In this document: positions 1 to 8,444 of the stretch, one piece after another
Layout: the number at the start of each line of letters is the position of its first letter
Position numbering within the stretch: position 1 is the stretch's first letter
Source of the DNA: Paenibacillus senegalimassiliensis
GTDB taxonomy: Bacteria > Bacillota > Bacilli > Paenibacillales > Paenibacillaceae
Direction: 5' to 3'
NCBI RefSeq assembly: GCF_001486585.1
Contig: NZ_LN909044.1
Coordinates: 749,488 to 813,487, forward strand
DNA: 64,000 nt
Made by a program: the position numbers and the translations under genes
Notes under the pieces: generated by a model
The model's database searches: none
What the model saw: the letters and a program-made list of their open reading frames with translations, nothing else
Told to the model about the DNA's origin: nothing

Positions 1-172
1 GAATCATCACCCGCACCGGAAGGCTCACTCGTGCACGAACCTCTTCGACCAATCCAAGCGACGGGGTTAACCCGCCTTCGGGAAATGCCGTAATGAGCTC
101 GATTCGGTCCGCGCCCCCTTGCTCGGCAAGCCACGCATCCTCTGCCGTCGTTGCGATCACTTCAAGCAGCAC
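1..172 (-). CDS. cutC: CutC-family TIM-barrel protein, N-terminal part, cut by the window edge
   Basis: This is the first 57 codons of a CutC-like protein; the rest lies beyond position 1. The reading LLEVIATTAEDAWLAEQGGADRI, then EGGLTPSLGL and PVRVMI, matches the N-terminal strand-helix pattern of CutC. The start is taken as GTG at 172, one base after the nanK stop, with GGAGAGG placed just upstream. The family is called copper homeostasis protein, but that role is poorly supported in bacteria. It is the last visible gene of an amino-sugar operon, which suggests a metabolic rather than a copper role; this is inference. Identity of the family is fairly sure. Confidence 0.85.
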   Translation of the reverse strand, partial: MLLEVIATTAEDAWLAEQGGADRIELITAFPEGGLTPSLGLVEEVRARVSLPVRVMI

Positions 173-173
173 G

Positions 174-1073
174 TCAACCCCTCTCCTTCTGCATAATTGC
201 TCTGGCGGCGCCCAGTATGCCCGCTTCATTCCCAAGGGATGCTGGAATCAGGGTCAGCTTCAGCGGTGTCAGCTCAGCCAGTCGCAGCTTCCATGCTTCC
301 AGCCACAACGGATGGGAGTCGGCTACACCTCCACCCAGGATAATCGCCTCCGGGTCAAGGAATGACTGGATATTGTGTGCAGCCAGGCTAAGGTCGGTAA
401 AGTAACGCTCTACCGCCGGTGCAGCGGCAGTGTCTCCTGCGGCGAACGCCTCCAGTAGATGACGACCGTCCCATGCCGGATGAACCTCCGCCGCCAGCCG
501 CCCGAGCGCCCGTCCGGACACGTAGTGCTCCATGCAGCCACGCTGTCCGCAGCTACACGGGATACCTCCCGGGTGCAGCACCATGTGGCCGAACTCCCCG
601 GCAGCGCCTTTGCCGCCAGTAATGATGCGCCCGCCCAGCACCACGGCGCCACCGACGCCGGTACCCAGAGTCAGCATGGCATAATGGCGGTAAGGCAAGG
701 CGGCGCCGAGCCAACCTTCCCCCAGGGCAGCCGCGTTGGCGTCGTTCTCCACGGCTACAGGCAACGAAAAGGCCTGCGCCACCGCCTCACGGAGCGGCAT
801 GCCGGTCCAGCCGGGCAGGTTGTTGTTCGCGAAGAGCACCTTGCCAGTGTCCGGCTCCACCCAGCCCGCCGTACCGATGCCGATACCGCGAACCTGTGAA
901 TTCTGCTCAAGCAGTTCAGCAATGACCTGCTGGACCGCGCGGAAAATCCCTTCCCGCCCCTCGGCGGTTGGCGTCATTCTCTTGGCTCTGGCGGTGATTG
1001 TTCCATCCTCATCGACCAGTGCCGCCTTAATGCCGGTACCGCCGAGATCAAGGCCGATATAGCTCTCCTTCAT
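174..1073 (-). CDS. nanK: ROK-family kinase, probable N-acetylmannosamine kinase
   Basis: A 299-residue ROK sugar kinase. The N-terminal phosphate-binding loop reads GLDLGGTGIKAALVDEDG. The middle contains LGTGVGGA and the ROK zinc/active-site signature EFGHM...CSCGQRGCMEHYVSG around residues 160-190. It should phosphorylate ManNAc at C6 with ATP in the cytoplasm, feeding the epimerase NanE. The ROK fold alone cannot separate ManNAc kinase from glucokinase or GlcNAc kinase; the choice rests on nanE next door. The start ATG overlaps the nanE stop by four bases, so the two are translationally coupled. Confidence 0.85.
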   Translation of the reverse strand: MKESYIGLDLGGTGIKAALVDEDGTITARAKRMTPTAEGREGIFRAVQQVIAELLEQNSQVRGIGIGTAGWVEPDTGKVLFANNNLPGWTGMPLREAVAQAFSLPVAVENDANAAALGEGWLGAALPYRHYAMLTLGTGVGGAVVLGGRIITGGKGAAGEFGHMVLHPGGIPCSCGQRGCMEHYVSGRALGRLAAEVHPAWDGRHLLEAFAAGDTAAAPAVERYFTDLSLAAHNIQSFLDPEAIILGGGVADSHPLWLEAWKLRLAELTPLKLTLIPASLGNEAGILGAARAIMQKERG

Positions 1074-1783
1074 TCAGCGCGCCCCTCTCTCATGCCTGCG
1101 GCGGCCAGGCGCATGGCTTCCGCATAGCGGGCGGCGATCCACTGCGGCCGTGTAATGGCCGAGCCAACCACCACGAAGGCGGCTCCCCGCCGGAGCGCTT
1201 CCGCCGCCTGTTCCGGCTGATGAATGCCTCCTTCGGCTACAACCGGCACTTGAAGCTCGGCGGTCAGCCGGGCCAGCAGCTCCATATTGGGCAGTACGAT
1301 GTCTGCCGTGTCCTCAGTGTAGCCGCTCAGCGTGGTCGATACATAATCAACCCCAAGCTGAGCTGCCCTAACGCCTTCGTCAAACGTCGCGATATCTGCC
1401 ATCACGGGCACACCCGCTGACTTTAGTGCAGCTACCGTCTCTTCCAGTGTCCGCCCGTCAGGACGAGGGCGTCCCGTGCCGTCAATGGCGACGATATCCG
1501 CACCGGCGGCATGAACGCTGAGCGCATCCTCCAGCGTCGGCGTAATAAATACGCTGAAGCCAGGAACCGTCCGCTTCCGCAGCCCAATCAGCGGCAGCTT
1601 GACCTCCGCCTTGATCGCGCGGATATCCGCCTCCGAGTTGGCCCTGATTCCGGTGGCTCCCACCGACTGCGCGGCCCGAGCCATCGCAACCATATGAGCG
1701 CTGCCGTGCAACGGCTCATCCTCCAAGGCTTGGCAGGAAACGACCAGCCCTTGCCACGGAATGATACTTCTATTGCTGTTCAT
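1070..1783 (-). CDS. nanE: N-acetylmannosamine-6-phosphate 2-epimerase
   Basis: A 237-residue TIM-barrel epimerase of the NanE family. It converts ManNAc-6-P to GlcNAc-6-P in sialic acid and ManNAc catabolism. Visible family motifs are GLVVSCQALEDEPLHG at the N-terminus, GATGIRANS, PLIGLRKR, DIVAIDGTGRPRPDG and VPVVAEGGIHQPEQA near the C-terminus, all in the expected order and length. AAGGAG lies ten bases before the ATG. It follows the two sugar permeases and precedes nanK. No sialate lyase (NanA) is in the window, so the imported sugar could be ManNAc itself or a derivative, or NanA may be encoded elsewhere. Confidence 0.93.
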   Translation of the reverse strand: MNSNRSIIPWQGLVVSCQALEDEPLHGSAHMVAMARAAQSVGATGIRANSEADIRAIKAEVKLPLIGLRKRTVPGFSVFITPTLEDALSVHAAGADIVAIDGTGRPRPDGRTLEETVAALKSAGVPVMADIATFDEGVRAAQLGVDYVSTTLSGYTEDTADIVLPNMELLARLTAELQVPVVAEGGIHQPEQAAEALRRGAAFVVVGSAITRPQWIAARYAEAMRLAAAGMREGRAE

Positions 1784-1836
1784 ACAGACACAACTCCTTT
1801 TCAGCAGGCTAGGTGAATCTTGGATGTTCCTGTCGC

Positions 1837-2655
1837 TCAGCCCTTCACCGCACCGCCAACCATTCCCTTGATAATGAACCTTTGCACGAACATGTACAGA
1901 ATGATAATTGGCAAGGCCACCAGCGTAGCACCGGCGAACATTTGCGGCCAGTTGGTGTTGTATTGGCTCTTGAATGCCATCAGCCCGACCGGCAGCGTGC
2001 GCATTTCAGGTGAGGACAAATAGATCAGCGGGTTAAAGAAGTCGTTCCAGGAGTTAATAGCCACAACGATGACAGTTGTCGCGGTAATCGGCAGCGTTAG
2101 CGGGAATATAATTCGTAAGAACGTCCGCCACGGCCCGCAACCATCCACCACGGCGGCTTCTTCAATCTCTCTGGGCACGGTTTTGAAGAAATTGACGTAT
2201 AAAAAAATAGGTAGCGCCAAACCCGAAGCAATCTGAATCAGAGATAGCCCGATATGTGTATTAAGCAGATGAATCTCGCGCAATACCAGAAATGCCGGAA
2301 TCGTACCTGAGAAGGCGGGGAGAATCATCCCCATCAGGAAGAAGGTCGACAGTGCATCGGACTTATACCTTCTGCCGTGATGCAGACCGTAAGCGGCTAA
2401 CACAGCGATAGCAATTGCTACCGTAGTGGTAATTACGAGCACTAGAATGCTGTTGCTGAAATACGGAAGCAGATTCCCGGTACGAAGCGCCTCTACGTAG
2501 TTGCCCCATTGTGGATCACGCGGCAATGCCAGCGGGTTGACCGAAGACGAAGTTTGCAGCGAGACCGTAATCATGACGCCCATCGGCACCAGCACAAGAA
2601 TGAGGGCGATCGCTAGAATCGTATATATGGATGCTTTTTGCAGAGTAGTCGTCAA
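1837..2655 (-). CDS. Carbohydrate ABC transporter permease, MalG type
   Basis: A 272-residue inner-membrane permease of the CUT1 family. Six hydrophobic segments are readable, starting with a helix at residues 10-32. The EAA loop that contacts the ATPase reads EEAAVVDGCGPWRTFLRIIFPL near residue 180. Translation starts at TTG 2655 behind GGAGG, overlapping the previous permease stop by four bases (TTGA), so the two subunits are coupled. Together with the upstream permease and binding protein it imports a sugar, presumably an amino sugar given nanE and nanK downstream. No ATPase is encoded here; a shared MsmX-type ATPase elsewhere is the usual solution in Firmicutes. Confidence 0.92.
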   Translation of the reverse strand: MTTTLQKASIYTILAIALILVLVPMGVMITVSLQTSSSVNPLALPRDPQWGNYVEALRTGNLLPYFSNSILVLVITTTVAIAIAVLAAYGLHHGRRYKSDALSTFFLMGMILPAFSGTIPAFLVLREIHLLNTHIGLSLIQIASGLALPIFLYVNFFKTVPREIEEAAVVDGCGPWRTFLRIIFPLTLPITATTVIVVAINSWNDFFNPLIYLSSPEMRTLPVGLMAFKSQYNTNWPQMFAGATLVALPIIILYMFVQRFIIKGMVGGAVKG

Positions 2656-3533
2656 TTTGTCACCTCCAAGCGGCTAAGCAGCCTGATCTGAATGAAGGTC
2701 GCCAGCAAAATCATGACGGATAAGATCATCGCCATCGCTGTACCGTAGCCCATCTGTGAAGTCTTGAAGGCATATTGGTAGATCATAATCCCGAAAGTCT
2801 GGGTCGAGTTGGCTGGCCCGCCCTGAGTCATGATGAAGACATGCTCAAACATCTTCATACAACCGATGACAGATAACACCGTGTTCACAATTATGGAAGG
2901 AATCAGGAGCGGTAGCGTGACTTTGAAAAATTTATTAAATGGACCCGCGCCGTCAATACTTGCAGCTTCGTAAATCTCTCCCGATACGGACTGCAAACCC
3001 GCCAGGTAGATCATCATGGAATAGCCGGTGTACTGCCAGACCATGACAAATGCTATGGCATAGATGGCCAGCTTCGGATCACCGAGCGGGTCAAGCTGTG
3101 CCAGACCGTCCAGTCCCAGCGCCGCGAACAACCGGGGCAAGAAGCCAACCATCGGCGCGTACATGTAGCTCCATACGTAGCCGATAACTACCGTGTTCAG
3201 GATAACCGGGAAAAAGATAACCGCTCGCATCCAGACAATGCCCTTCACCTTCTGGTCCAGCAATACGGCGAGCAAGATGGAGAAACTATGCTGTAGCACA
3301 ATGACTACAACCGAGAGTATGACCATGTTTTTTAACGCGGTCAGAAGCAGTGGGTCACGAAAAGCCTCCTGAAAATTTTCCAGTCCCACCCATTCGGCTT
3401 TGAAGGAGAAGCCATTCCAGTCGGTAAAACCGTAGTAGAGGCCACTGAAGATTGGACCGGCGAAAAAAACCAGGTAAATCAGCAGCGCAGGAGCGACAAA
3501 TAAGATGTAGTTGCGTAAGTTCATGAATTTCAT
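2652..3533 (-). CDS. Carbohydrate ABC transporter permease, MalF type
   Basis: A 293-residue CUT1 permease with an N-terminal helix (LFVAPALLIYLVFFAGPIF) and five further hydrophobic segments. The EAA loop reads EIYEAASIDGAGPFNKFFKV about 95 residues from the C-terminus. An in-frame start 14 codons upstream exists, but GGAGG sits seven bases before the ATG at 3533, so that start is chosen. It pairs with the MalG-type permease. Between it and the binding-protein gene lies a strong hairpin (3557-3619), which may set the ratio of binding protein to permease. Confidence 0.92.
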   Translation of the reverse strand: MKFMNLRNYILFVAPALLIYLVFFAGPIFSGLYYGFTDWNGFSFKAEWVGLENFQEAFRDPLLLTALKNMVILSVVVIVLQHSFSILLAVLLDQKVKGIVWMRAVIFFPVILNTVVIGYVWSYMYAPMVGFLPRLFAALGLDGLAQLDPLGDPKLAIYAIAFVMVWQYTGYSMMIYLAGLQSVSGEIYEAASIDGAGPFNKFFKVTLPLLIPSIIVNTVLSVIGCMKMFEHVFIMTQGGPANSTQTFGIMIYQYAFKTSQMGYGTAMAMILSVMILLATFIQIRLLSRLEVTN

Positions 3534-3556
3534 TGCCAAACCTCCATATGCAGTGG

Positions 3557-3619
3557 GCCAGGCGTGTCTGAGCATGCCGGGGATTAGCCAGCTCTACCAA
3601 TTGTCAGACACGCCCTGGC
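3557..3619 (-). other. Intercistronic hairpin between binding-protein and permease genes
   Basis: An inverted repeat with 15-bp arms (3557-3571 and 3604-3619, one extra C in the second arm) fills the gap after the binding-protein gene. No U-run follows in the direction of transcription, so it is not a simple terminator. In such operons a stem here commonly protects the upstream mRNA from 3' decay, giving more binding protein than permease; that role is inferred. Confidence 0.7.
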
Positions 3620-3622
3620 TTC

Positions 3623-4921
3623 CTAGATGTCTTTGTCCTGTGCCGCCTGCATTTGCTCGAGCAGCTTCGCCATATCCACATCCTGCTTCAGTAGAATCTG
3701 TTGGAAAATCGGGAACATCACGGGCTCAACCGAAGCGGTCATGCTCGGAAAAATCTGCGCTTCCGTAGCATCAATGAGCGGTTGGAGCGCAGGAGCAAGC
3801 GGGCTGTAAGTACCGGAGGTCCCCCCCTTAACGGTAACGGCTTGCTTCGTCTCCTCAGACCAGATTTGAGCCATGTCTTGCCGGGCAACGAATTCCATGA
3901 ACAGCTTGATCTCTTCCTGATGCTTGCTCCAGCTTACGCCAACCAGTAAATTATCAGAGACAAGGTTGGTCACGAGTGGCTGATCACCGCGGTTGACCGG
4001 AATGGGGAACGCACCAATCTCAAAGCTATCAAAGCTGGCATCAAAGTTCTCGCTATAGCCCCATTCACCCATTGGCCACATGGCGGCTTTGCCCTCTTTA
4101 AATACCTGGGCCACCTGGTCATAGCTCAAACCCACCGAGTTCTCCAGCAGATAACCCTTATCTACTAATTCCTTCATCCCGTCGAAGAAGGTTGCAAATT
4201 CCGGATCGGTCCATTTCTTCTCCCCGTCCGCCAGTTGGGCAAATACCTCCGAATTGTCATGCTTATACAGACCGAATTGTGCCGTCGCGAGGAATTGGGT
4301 AGCCCAACCATCCTTACTGCCGATGACCATAGGAGCCGTGCCGCTAGCCTTAATAGCTTCGCTGACCTCCATCATCTCTTCCCAGGTCTTTGGAACGGAC
4401 AACCCAAGCTGATCGAACAAGGTCTTGTTGTAGAACATCAGGATGGGCTGGCTATTGTAAGGAACGCCGTATGTCTTGCCATCCACGGTGCCGAGATCAA
4501 CTGCCGCCTCCAAGTAGTTGCTCAGCCACGGGCTACCACTGATGTCCATCAGAGCCCCTTCCCTGGAGAAGTCAACGACTTGGTTAGGGAACAACCAGGT
4601 CATATCCATATCCGCCTTGGAGACTATCCGGGTACGGATGATCTCGCGGAATTGATCGTATACTTTGTCATGCTCGATGGTAATCCAAGGATACTCCTCC
4701 TGGAACTTGTCGATGACCGTCTGGCTAATCGGATTCCAGGTTGTCAGTTTGAGCGTAACCGGCTCTTTATCTTCTGTGCCGCTTGCTGCATTCGCTCCGC
4801 TGGAAGCCCCAGGCTCCGAGTTGCTTGAACTGCTGCCGTTATTGCTGCCACAGCCCGCCAGTACCAGAACCAAGCTGAGACACACCGTCGTTAACCACCA
4901 TAACCCGCCTTTTCTTCTCAT
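3623..4921 (-). CDS. Sugar-binding lipoprotein of an ABC importer
   Basis: A 432-residue extracellular solute-binding protein of family 1. It has a signal peptide with the lipobox LAGC, so Cys24 would be lipidated and the mature protein anchored outside the membrane. A Ser/Gly/Asn-rich linker follows. Family features include TLKLTTWNP at the start of the mature domain, YGVPYNSQPILMFYNKTLFDQLGL and EEFKEGKAAMWPMGEW-type segments (VFKEGKAAMWPMG). It is the first gene of the transport operon, downstream of the two-component genes. The ligand cannot be read from the sequence; nanE and nanK point to an N-acetylated amino sugar. Confidence 0.92.
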   Translation of the reverse strand: MRRKGGLWWLTTVCLSLVLVLAGCGSNNGSSSSNSEPGASSGANAASGTEDKEPVTLKLTTWNPISQTVIDKFQEEYPWITIEHDKVYDQFREIIRTRIVSKADMDMTWLFPNQVVDFSREGALMDISGSPWLSNYLEAAVDLGTVDGKTYGVPYNSQPILMFYNKTLFDQLGLSVPKTWEEMMEVSEAIKASGTAPMVIGSKDGWATQFLATAQFGLYKHDNSEVFAQLADGEKKWTDPEFATFFDGMKELVDKGYLLENSVGLSYDQVAQVFKEGKAAMWPMGEWGYSENFDASFDSFEIGAFPIPVNRGDQPLVTNLVSDNLLVGVSWSKHQEEIKLFMEFVARQDMAQIWSEETKQAVTVKGGTSGTYSPLAPALQPLIDATEAQIFPSMTASVEPVMFPIFQQILLKQDVDMAKLLEQMQAAQDKDI

Positions 4922-5116
4922 ATGTTAGCCTCCCTGACATGAATTGAATTTCTTACCCCTATATTACTGTTGTTGTGTCAGGTAAACTACCATACTGGTT
5001 TGCTGCTTTACTGCGAATTCTTGCCGATTTGATGAGGGCATTCTGTATGCGGCGAGCTATAAATAGATGAAATTTGCTGTCTTCCCCTATTTTCTTGCTA
5101 TTTACGGCTCAGCAGC

Positions 5117-6286
5117 CTATTGATTGCGAAATTCAAGAGGTGTCATGCCTATGTCATCTTTGAACAATTTACTGAAATAATGCGGGTTCGCATACCCAAG
5201 CTGTTCGGCCACCTCGTATACCTTCAGATTGCTTTCCCGCAGCATCTTGCGGGCCAACAGCATCTTCTTGGCGGTAACATATTCGTTAAAGTGCTGTCCG
5301 GTCTCCTTCAGAAACACCCTGCTCAAGTGGCTAACACTGACATGAACCTCTTCCGCAATTCGAGCCAGCGTCACCTCCTTGAGTAGAAATTGGTCGATGT
5401 AGCCGGTGGCCAGCCTAACAATTCCGCTGTAGCCACCTTCACTGGACAGCGGCTGCGCGGCTGCGGTCCGGTATGCCTCTGGCAATTCCTCCAGTCCGTC
5501 CCGAATACCGGTGTAAGTGTAAGCCATCCGGAGACTCAGCATGTTGGACAGCCCCTGCTCCAACTGCTTTAAATACTCATGAATCTCCTCCTCGTCATGG
5601 CCCTTGCCGCTGCGGGGCAGAAGCCAGATAAGCTCGCATTGTCCGCGGCTTACCAGCAGTCCGCCCCACTGTCGCACGGCATATTCCTCCAGGTAATAGC
5701 GGAAAGACATGAAGCGAGCCAATTCCGGCTTCACCTCGCCCTCGATATGCAGAATGGCGAGTTGAACCCCTGCTCCAAGTAATGTCCTGAGTCCAAAGCG
5801 ACGAACGCGTTCCTCCATTCCCTCCGGCAGGCGCTCCCCCTCCAGCCATTCCAGCAGGAAGCTCTCGCGTTCCTTGTCGGTGTAGCCTGCCGGAGTCGCC
5901 GCCTGCTGCTCCTCCAGGTTGGCGCGGGCCTTGCGGAGTGCCGCAGCAATCTCCTCGGGTTCCATCGTTGGCTTGTGCAGGTAGTCAACGACGCCGATTC
6001 GTACGGCCTCCTTCACATAAGGAAAATCCTCGAAGCTACTAAAGAAAATAATCTGTATCCAGCTATACCGTTCCTTGATTTGGCGAGCTAACGTCAGTCC
6101 ATCCATACCCGGCATACGAATATCCGTCATTACAATATGAATTTCTTCCTTCTCCAACAGTTCCAGCGCTTCCTCGCCGCCCGATGCCTCCGCCTTCCAG
6201 TTGATGTCCAGTTCATTCCAGTCCATCATGTAGCGCAACCCCAGACGTACAATCGTTTCATCCTCGACCACCATCAAGTTCCACAC
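5117..6286 (-). CDS. Response regulator, YesN type, with AraC-like DNA-binding domain
   Basis: About 389 residues. The N-terminal receiver domain has the acidic pair in VVEDE, the phosphoacceptor Asp55 in MTDIRMPGMDG and the Lys in LHKPT near residue 106. A central region has no clear motif. The C-terminal 95 residues form a double helix-turn-helix of the AraC/XylS type, ending in YFSKLFKDDIGMTPLEFR. Start is GTG at 6286 behind GGGGGGAAGG; an earlier in-frame GTG at 6310 lacks a proper ribosome site. It lies directly after the histidine kinase gene and before the binding protein, so it probably activates this importer. Confidence 0.93.
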   Translation of the reverse strand: MWNLMVVEDETIVRLGLRYMMDWNELDINWKAEASGGEEALELLEKEEIHIVMTDIRMPGMDGLTLARQIKERYSWIQIIFFSSFEDFPYVKEAVRIGVVDYLHKPTMEPEEIAAALRKARANLEEQQAATPAGYTDKERESFLLEWLEGERLPEGMEERVRRFGLRTLLGAGVQLAILHIEGEVKPELARFMSFRYYLEEYAVRQWGGLLVSRGQCELIWLLPRSGKGHDEEEIHEYLKQLEQGLSNMLSLRMAYTYTGIRDGLEELPEAYRTAAAQPLSSEGGYSGIVRLATGYIDQFLLKEVTLARIAEEVHVSVSHLSRVFLKETGQHFNEYVTAKKMLLARKMLRESNLKVYEVAEQLGYANPHYFSKLFKDDIGMTPLEFRNQ

Positions 6287-6310
6287 TAGCCTTCCCCCCT
6301 TGTTATGCAC

Positions 6311-8125
6311 CTAGCTATCCAGACCGCTTGGTGACTGGTAAGGCACATTCACGGTTACTCTAGTACCGGCTCCTTGCTCACTCTCTACCTTCAAGGTATA
6401 AGGCAAGCCGAAGCGAAGCTGTATACGGTCCCGCACATTAGCCATGCCAATACTCGCCCGTTCCTGCAAAGCGGCCTTCGGCGTCTCCGCATTCAATTCA
6501 GCTACACGACCAGCCTCTATACCCTGACCGTTGTCTTCAATCCAGATCACCAGTTCAGTGCCATCGCCCACCAGGGTTGCACCAACCTCAATCTGCAACA
6601 CGCCGTCCTTATTCAGTGAACCGTGGAAAATCGCGTTCTCCATCAACGGCTGGAGAATCATCGGCAGCACCAAGGCATCTGGAGTCCCCTCCTGTATTTG
6701 CCACTCCACCTGAAATCGGTTCGTATAGCGGAGTTCCATCAGCCGTACATAGTGGTGCAACAGCTCCAGTTCGGCCGATAGCGGCACCAGTTCACTATCA
6801 AGCTTCATATTGGCATGCAGCAGCTTGCCAAGCGAGAGCAGTAGCTTCGCAATGGCGTCCGACTGCTGCAACACAGCAAGCATGCGGATAGAGTTGATTG
6901 TGTTGTAAAGGAAATGCGGGGCAATCCGGGCACGCAGCGCATACAGCTCCGCCTCACGCTTCTGCCGCTCCTTCTCCTCAATGGACTGGATCAGCATATC
7001 CAGCCGGCGCACCATCGTTACATAGCTGAGATGCAATTGCCCAAGCTCCCCCTTGGCTAGCGGCTCCGTTGGCGGAGCAAATACACCAAGCTCCACCTCC
7101 CGCATAGATGAGATCAAGCGGCGGATGGGCTTCGACAGTCCGCGAGCCAGCAACAACGATAGAATTGCAGCTAGGACCGTAAAGACCGCAACCAGGATGA
7201 TGGTGAAGTTGCGGATGACATTTACATCCCCCAGCAGCTCCTGCCGGTCGATGAGCAGATACGTTGTCCAGCCAAGATAATCGCTATAGGCGTAAACCCC
7301 CGTGGCCGCCGGGTGGCTCTCACTCAGTTCGGGCACAGTAATCATGCCCTTCGTTGCCCCCAGCTTCTCGGCCTGAGCCGCTGCTGCATCCAGGAACTGC
7401 CGGTTGTCTGTGCCTTGAGTCGAGTAGATAAGCTCCCCCTTCTCGTCGGCAACCAGCACATGCATCGTTTCAAGCTGGAAGGACCGGACAATATTTTGAA
7501 TAAAATCCGGATTAATATCGATTGCAATGACCCCTGCCGTGCTAAAATCATCATTCAGCAACACCCGCGAGGCCGTGATCGTGTTGAACGGAGGGCTGTT
7601 GAACTGGCGTTCCATGCGCAATCCCGAAATAGCGATGCCGCCACCGCGCTCTTGTGTCTCCCGGTACCACGGTTCCTCTACAGGACTGACCGTCTCATTG
7701 ATCGATGAACGATCACTTACTCGGTAGCCATACACATTGCCCTTGTCGCTGAAAAAAAGAATTCCCTGGATCGTCGTTGAGATCGAGGGATAAGTCACGA
7801 GCAGCTTGGCGAATTGACGCTGTGTTTCAATCTCGCGGTAGCTCCACTGCTCACGGGGCATATACGGCTCGCCCAGAATCTCCAGAATCTCCGGGGTAAA
7901 GTATGGAAAGGTACTGAAGCGGTCTACATCCTCCACCTGACGCTGAATAGCCTCATTAAGCTGCCCGGCAATGACCCTGAGATCTTCACTGACTCGCCTT
8001 TCCAAGGTATCCACCGATTTGAGATAAGCCATGGTTCCAATCACTATAGATGGGATAATACCTAACATAAGAAACGACAGAAACAGCTTGCTCTGGTAGG
8101 TTAATTGATTCCAGCGTCGCACCAC
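6311..8125 (-). CDS. Sensor histidine kinase, YesM type
   Basis: About 604 residues. The N-terminal membrane helix (residues ~13-35) is followed by a large extracellular sensor region of about 270 residues, a second helix (FTIILVAVFTVLAAILSLLLA), a HAMP-like linker and the His_kinase domain. The phosphorylated His404 lies in RARIAPHFLYNTINS, and the ATP-binding N-box and G-box read PLMENAIFHG and EDNGQGI. GTG at 8125 is chosen because GGGGGGAG lies just upstream. The extracellular domain presumably senses a sugar or the loaded binding protein. It forms one transcription unit with the response regulator 24 bases downstream. Confidence 0.93.
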   Translation of the reverse strand: MVRRWNQLTYQSKLFLSFLMLGIIPSIVIGTMAYLKSVDTLERRVSEDLRVIAGQLNEAIQRQVEDVDRFSTFPYFTPEILEILGEPYMPREQWSYREIETQRQFAKLLVTYPSISTTIQGILFFSDKGNVYGYRVSDRSSINETVSPVEEPWYRETQERGGGIAISGLRMERQFNSPPFNTITASRVLLNDDFSTAGVIAIDINPDFIQNIVRSFQLETMHVLVADEKGELIYSTQGTDNRQFLDAAAAQAEKLGATKGMITVPELSESHPAATGVYAYSDYLGWTTYLLIDRQELLGDVNVIRNFTIILVAVFTVLAAILSLLLARGLSKPIRRLISSMREVELGVFAPPTEPLAKGELGQLHLSYVTMVRRLDMLIQSIEEKERQKREAELYALRARIAPHFLYNTINSIRMLAVLQQSDAIAKLLLSLGKLLHANMKLDSELVPLSAELELLHHYVRLMELRYTNRFQVEWQIQEGTPDALVLPMILQPLMENAIFHGSLNKDGVLQIEVGATLVGDGTELVIWIEDNGQGIEAGRVAELNAETPKAALQERASIGMANVRDRIQLRFGLPYTLKVESEQGAGTRVTVNVPYQSPSGLDS

Positions 8126-8345
8126 AGGTACTCCCCCCGTTTCTATTTTTGCTTTATTATATAGGATAATGGACTCTGCCGCATGACCGGAAATCAATAC
8201 CAGCGCCGTTTCCAAGCGTTCCCCATGACTGTATGCAGTCCTGAAAAACTTGAAAACACTGATTTTTTATATAACATAAACCTAACATAAATGAGTTGAT
8301 ATTTTTTTGTTGTGTTATATTTTTTCACGTAAAATCAAACCAAAA

Positions 8346-8408
8346 AAAGAAACCGCTGGCCGGAAAATGGAAGTGAAGCCCACCATTTACCCGGTCAACA
8401 GTTTCTTT
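8346..8408 (-). terminator. Rho-independent terminator of the ara operon
   Basis: Long hairpin built from arms AAAGAAAC (8346-8353) with GTTTCTTT (8401-8408), TGGCCGG with CCGGTCA, and AAATGG with CCATTT inside. On the minus strand it is followed by a T-run. It lies 36 bases after the araA stop. The rest of 8126-8444 is AT-rich and must hold the promoter of the kinase gene; no clear -35/-10 pair was read there. Confidence 0.85.
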
Positions 8409-8444
8409 GTACATGCAATTTATTAGGAATGAGTTATGCTTATT

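Noticed and set aside
6286..6310. Longer response regulator starting at GTG 6310
   Set aside because: It would start right at the kinase stop with no ribosome site, whereas GGGGGGAAGG fits the GTG at 6286.
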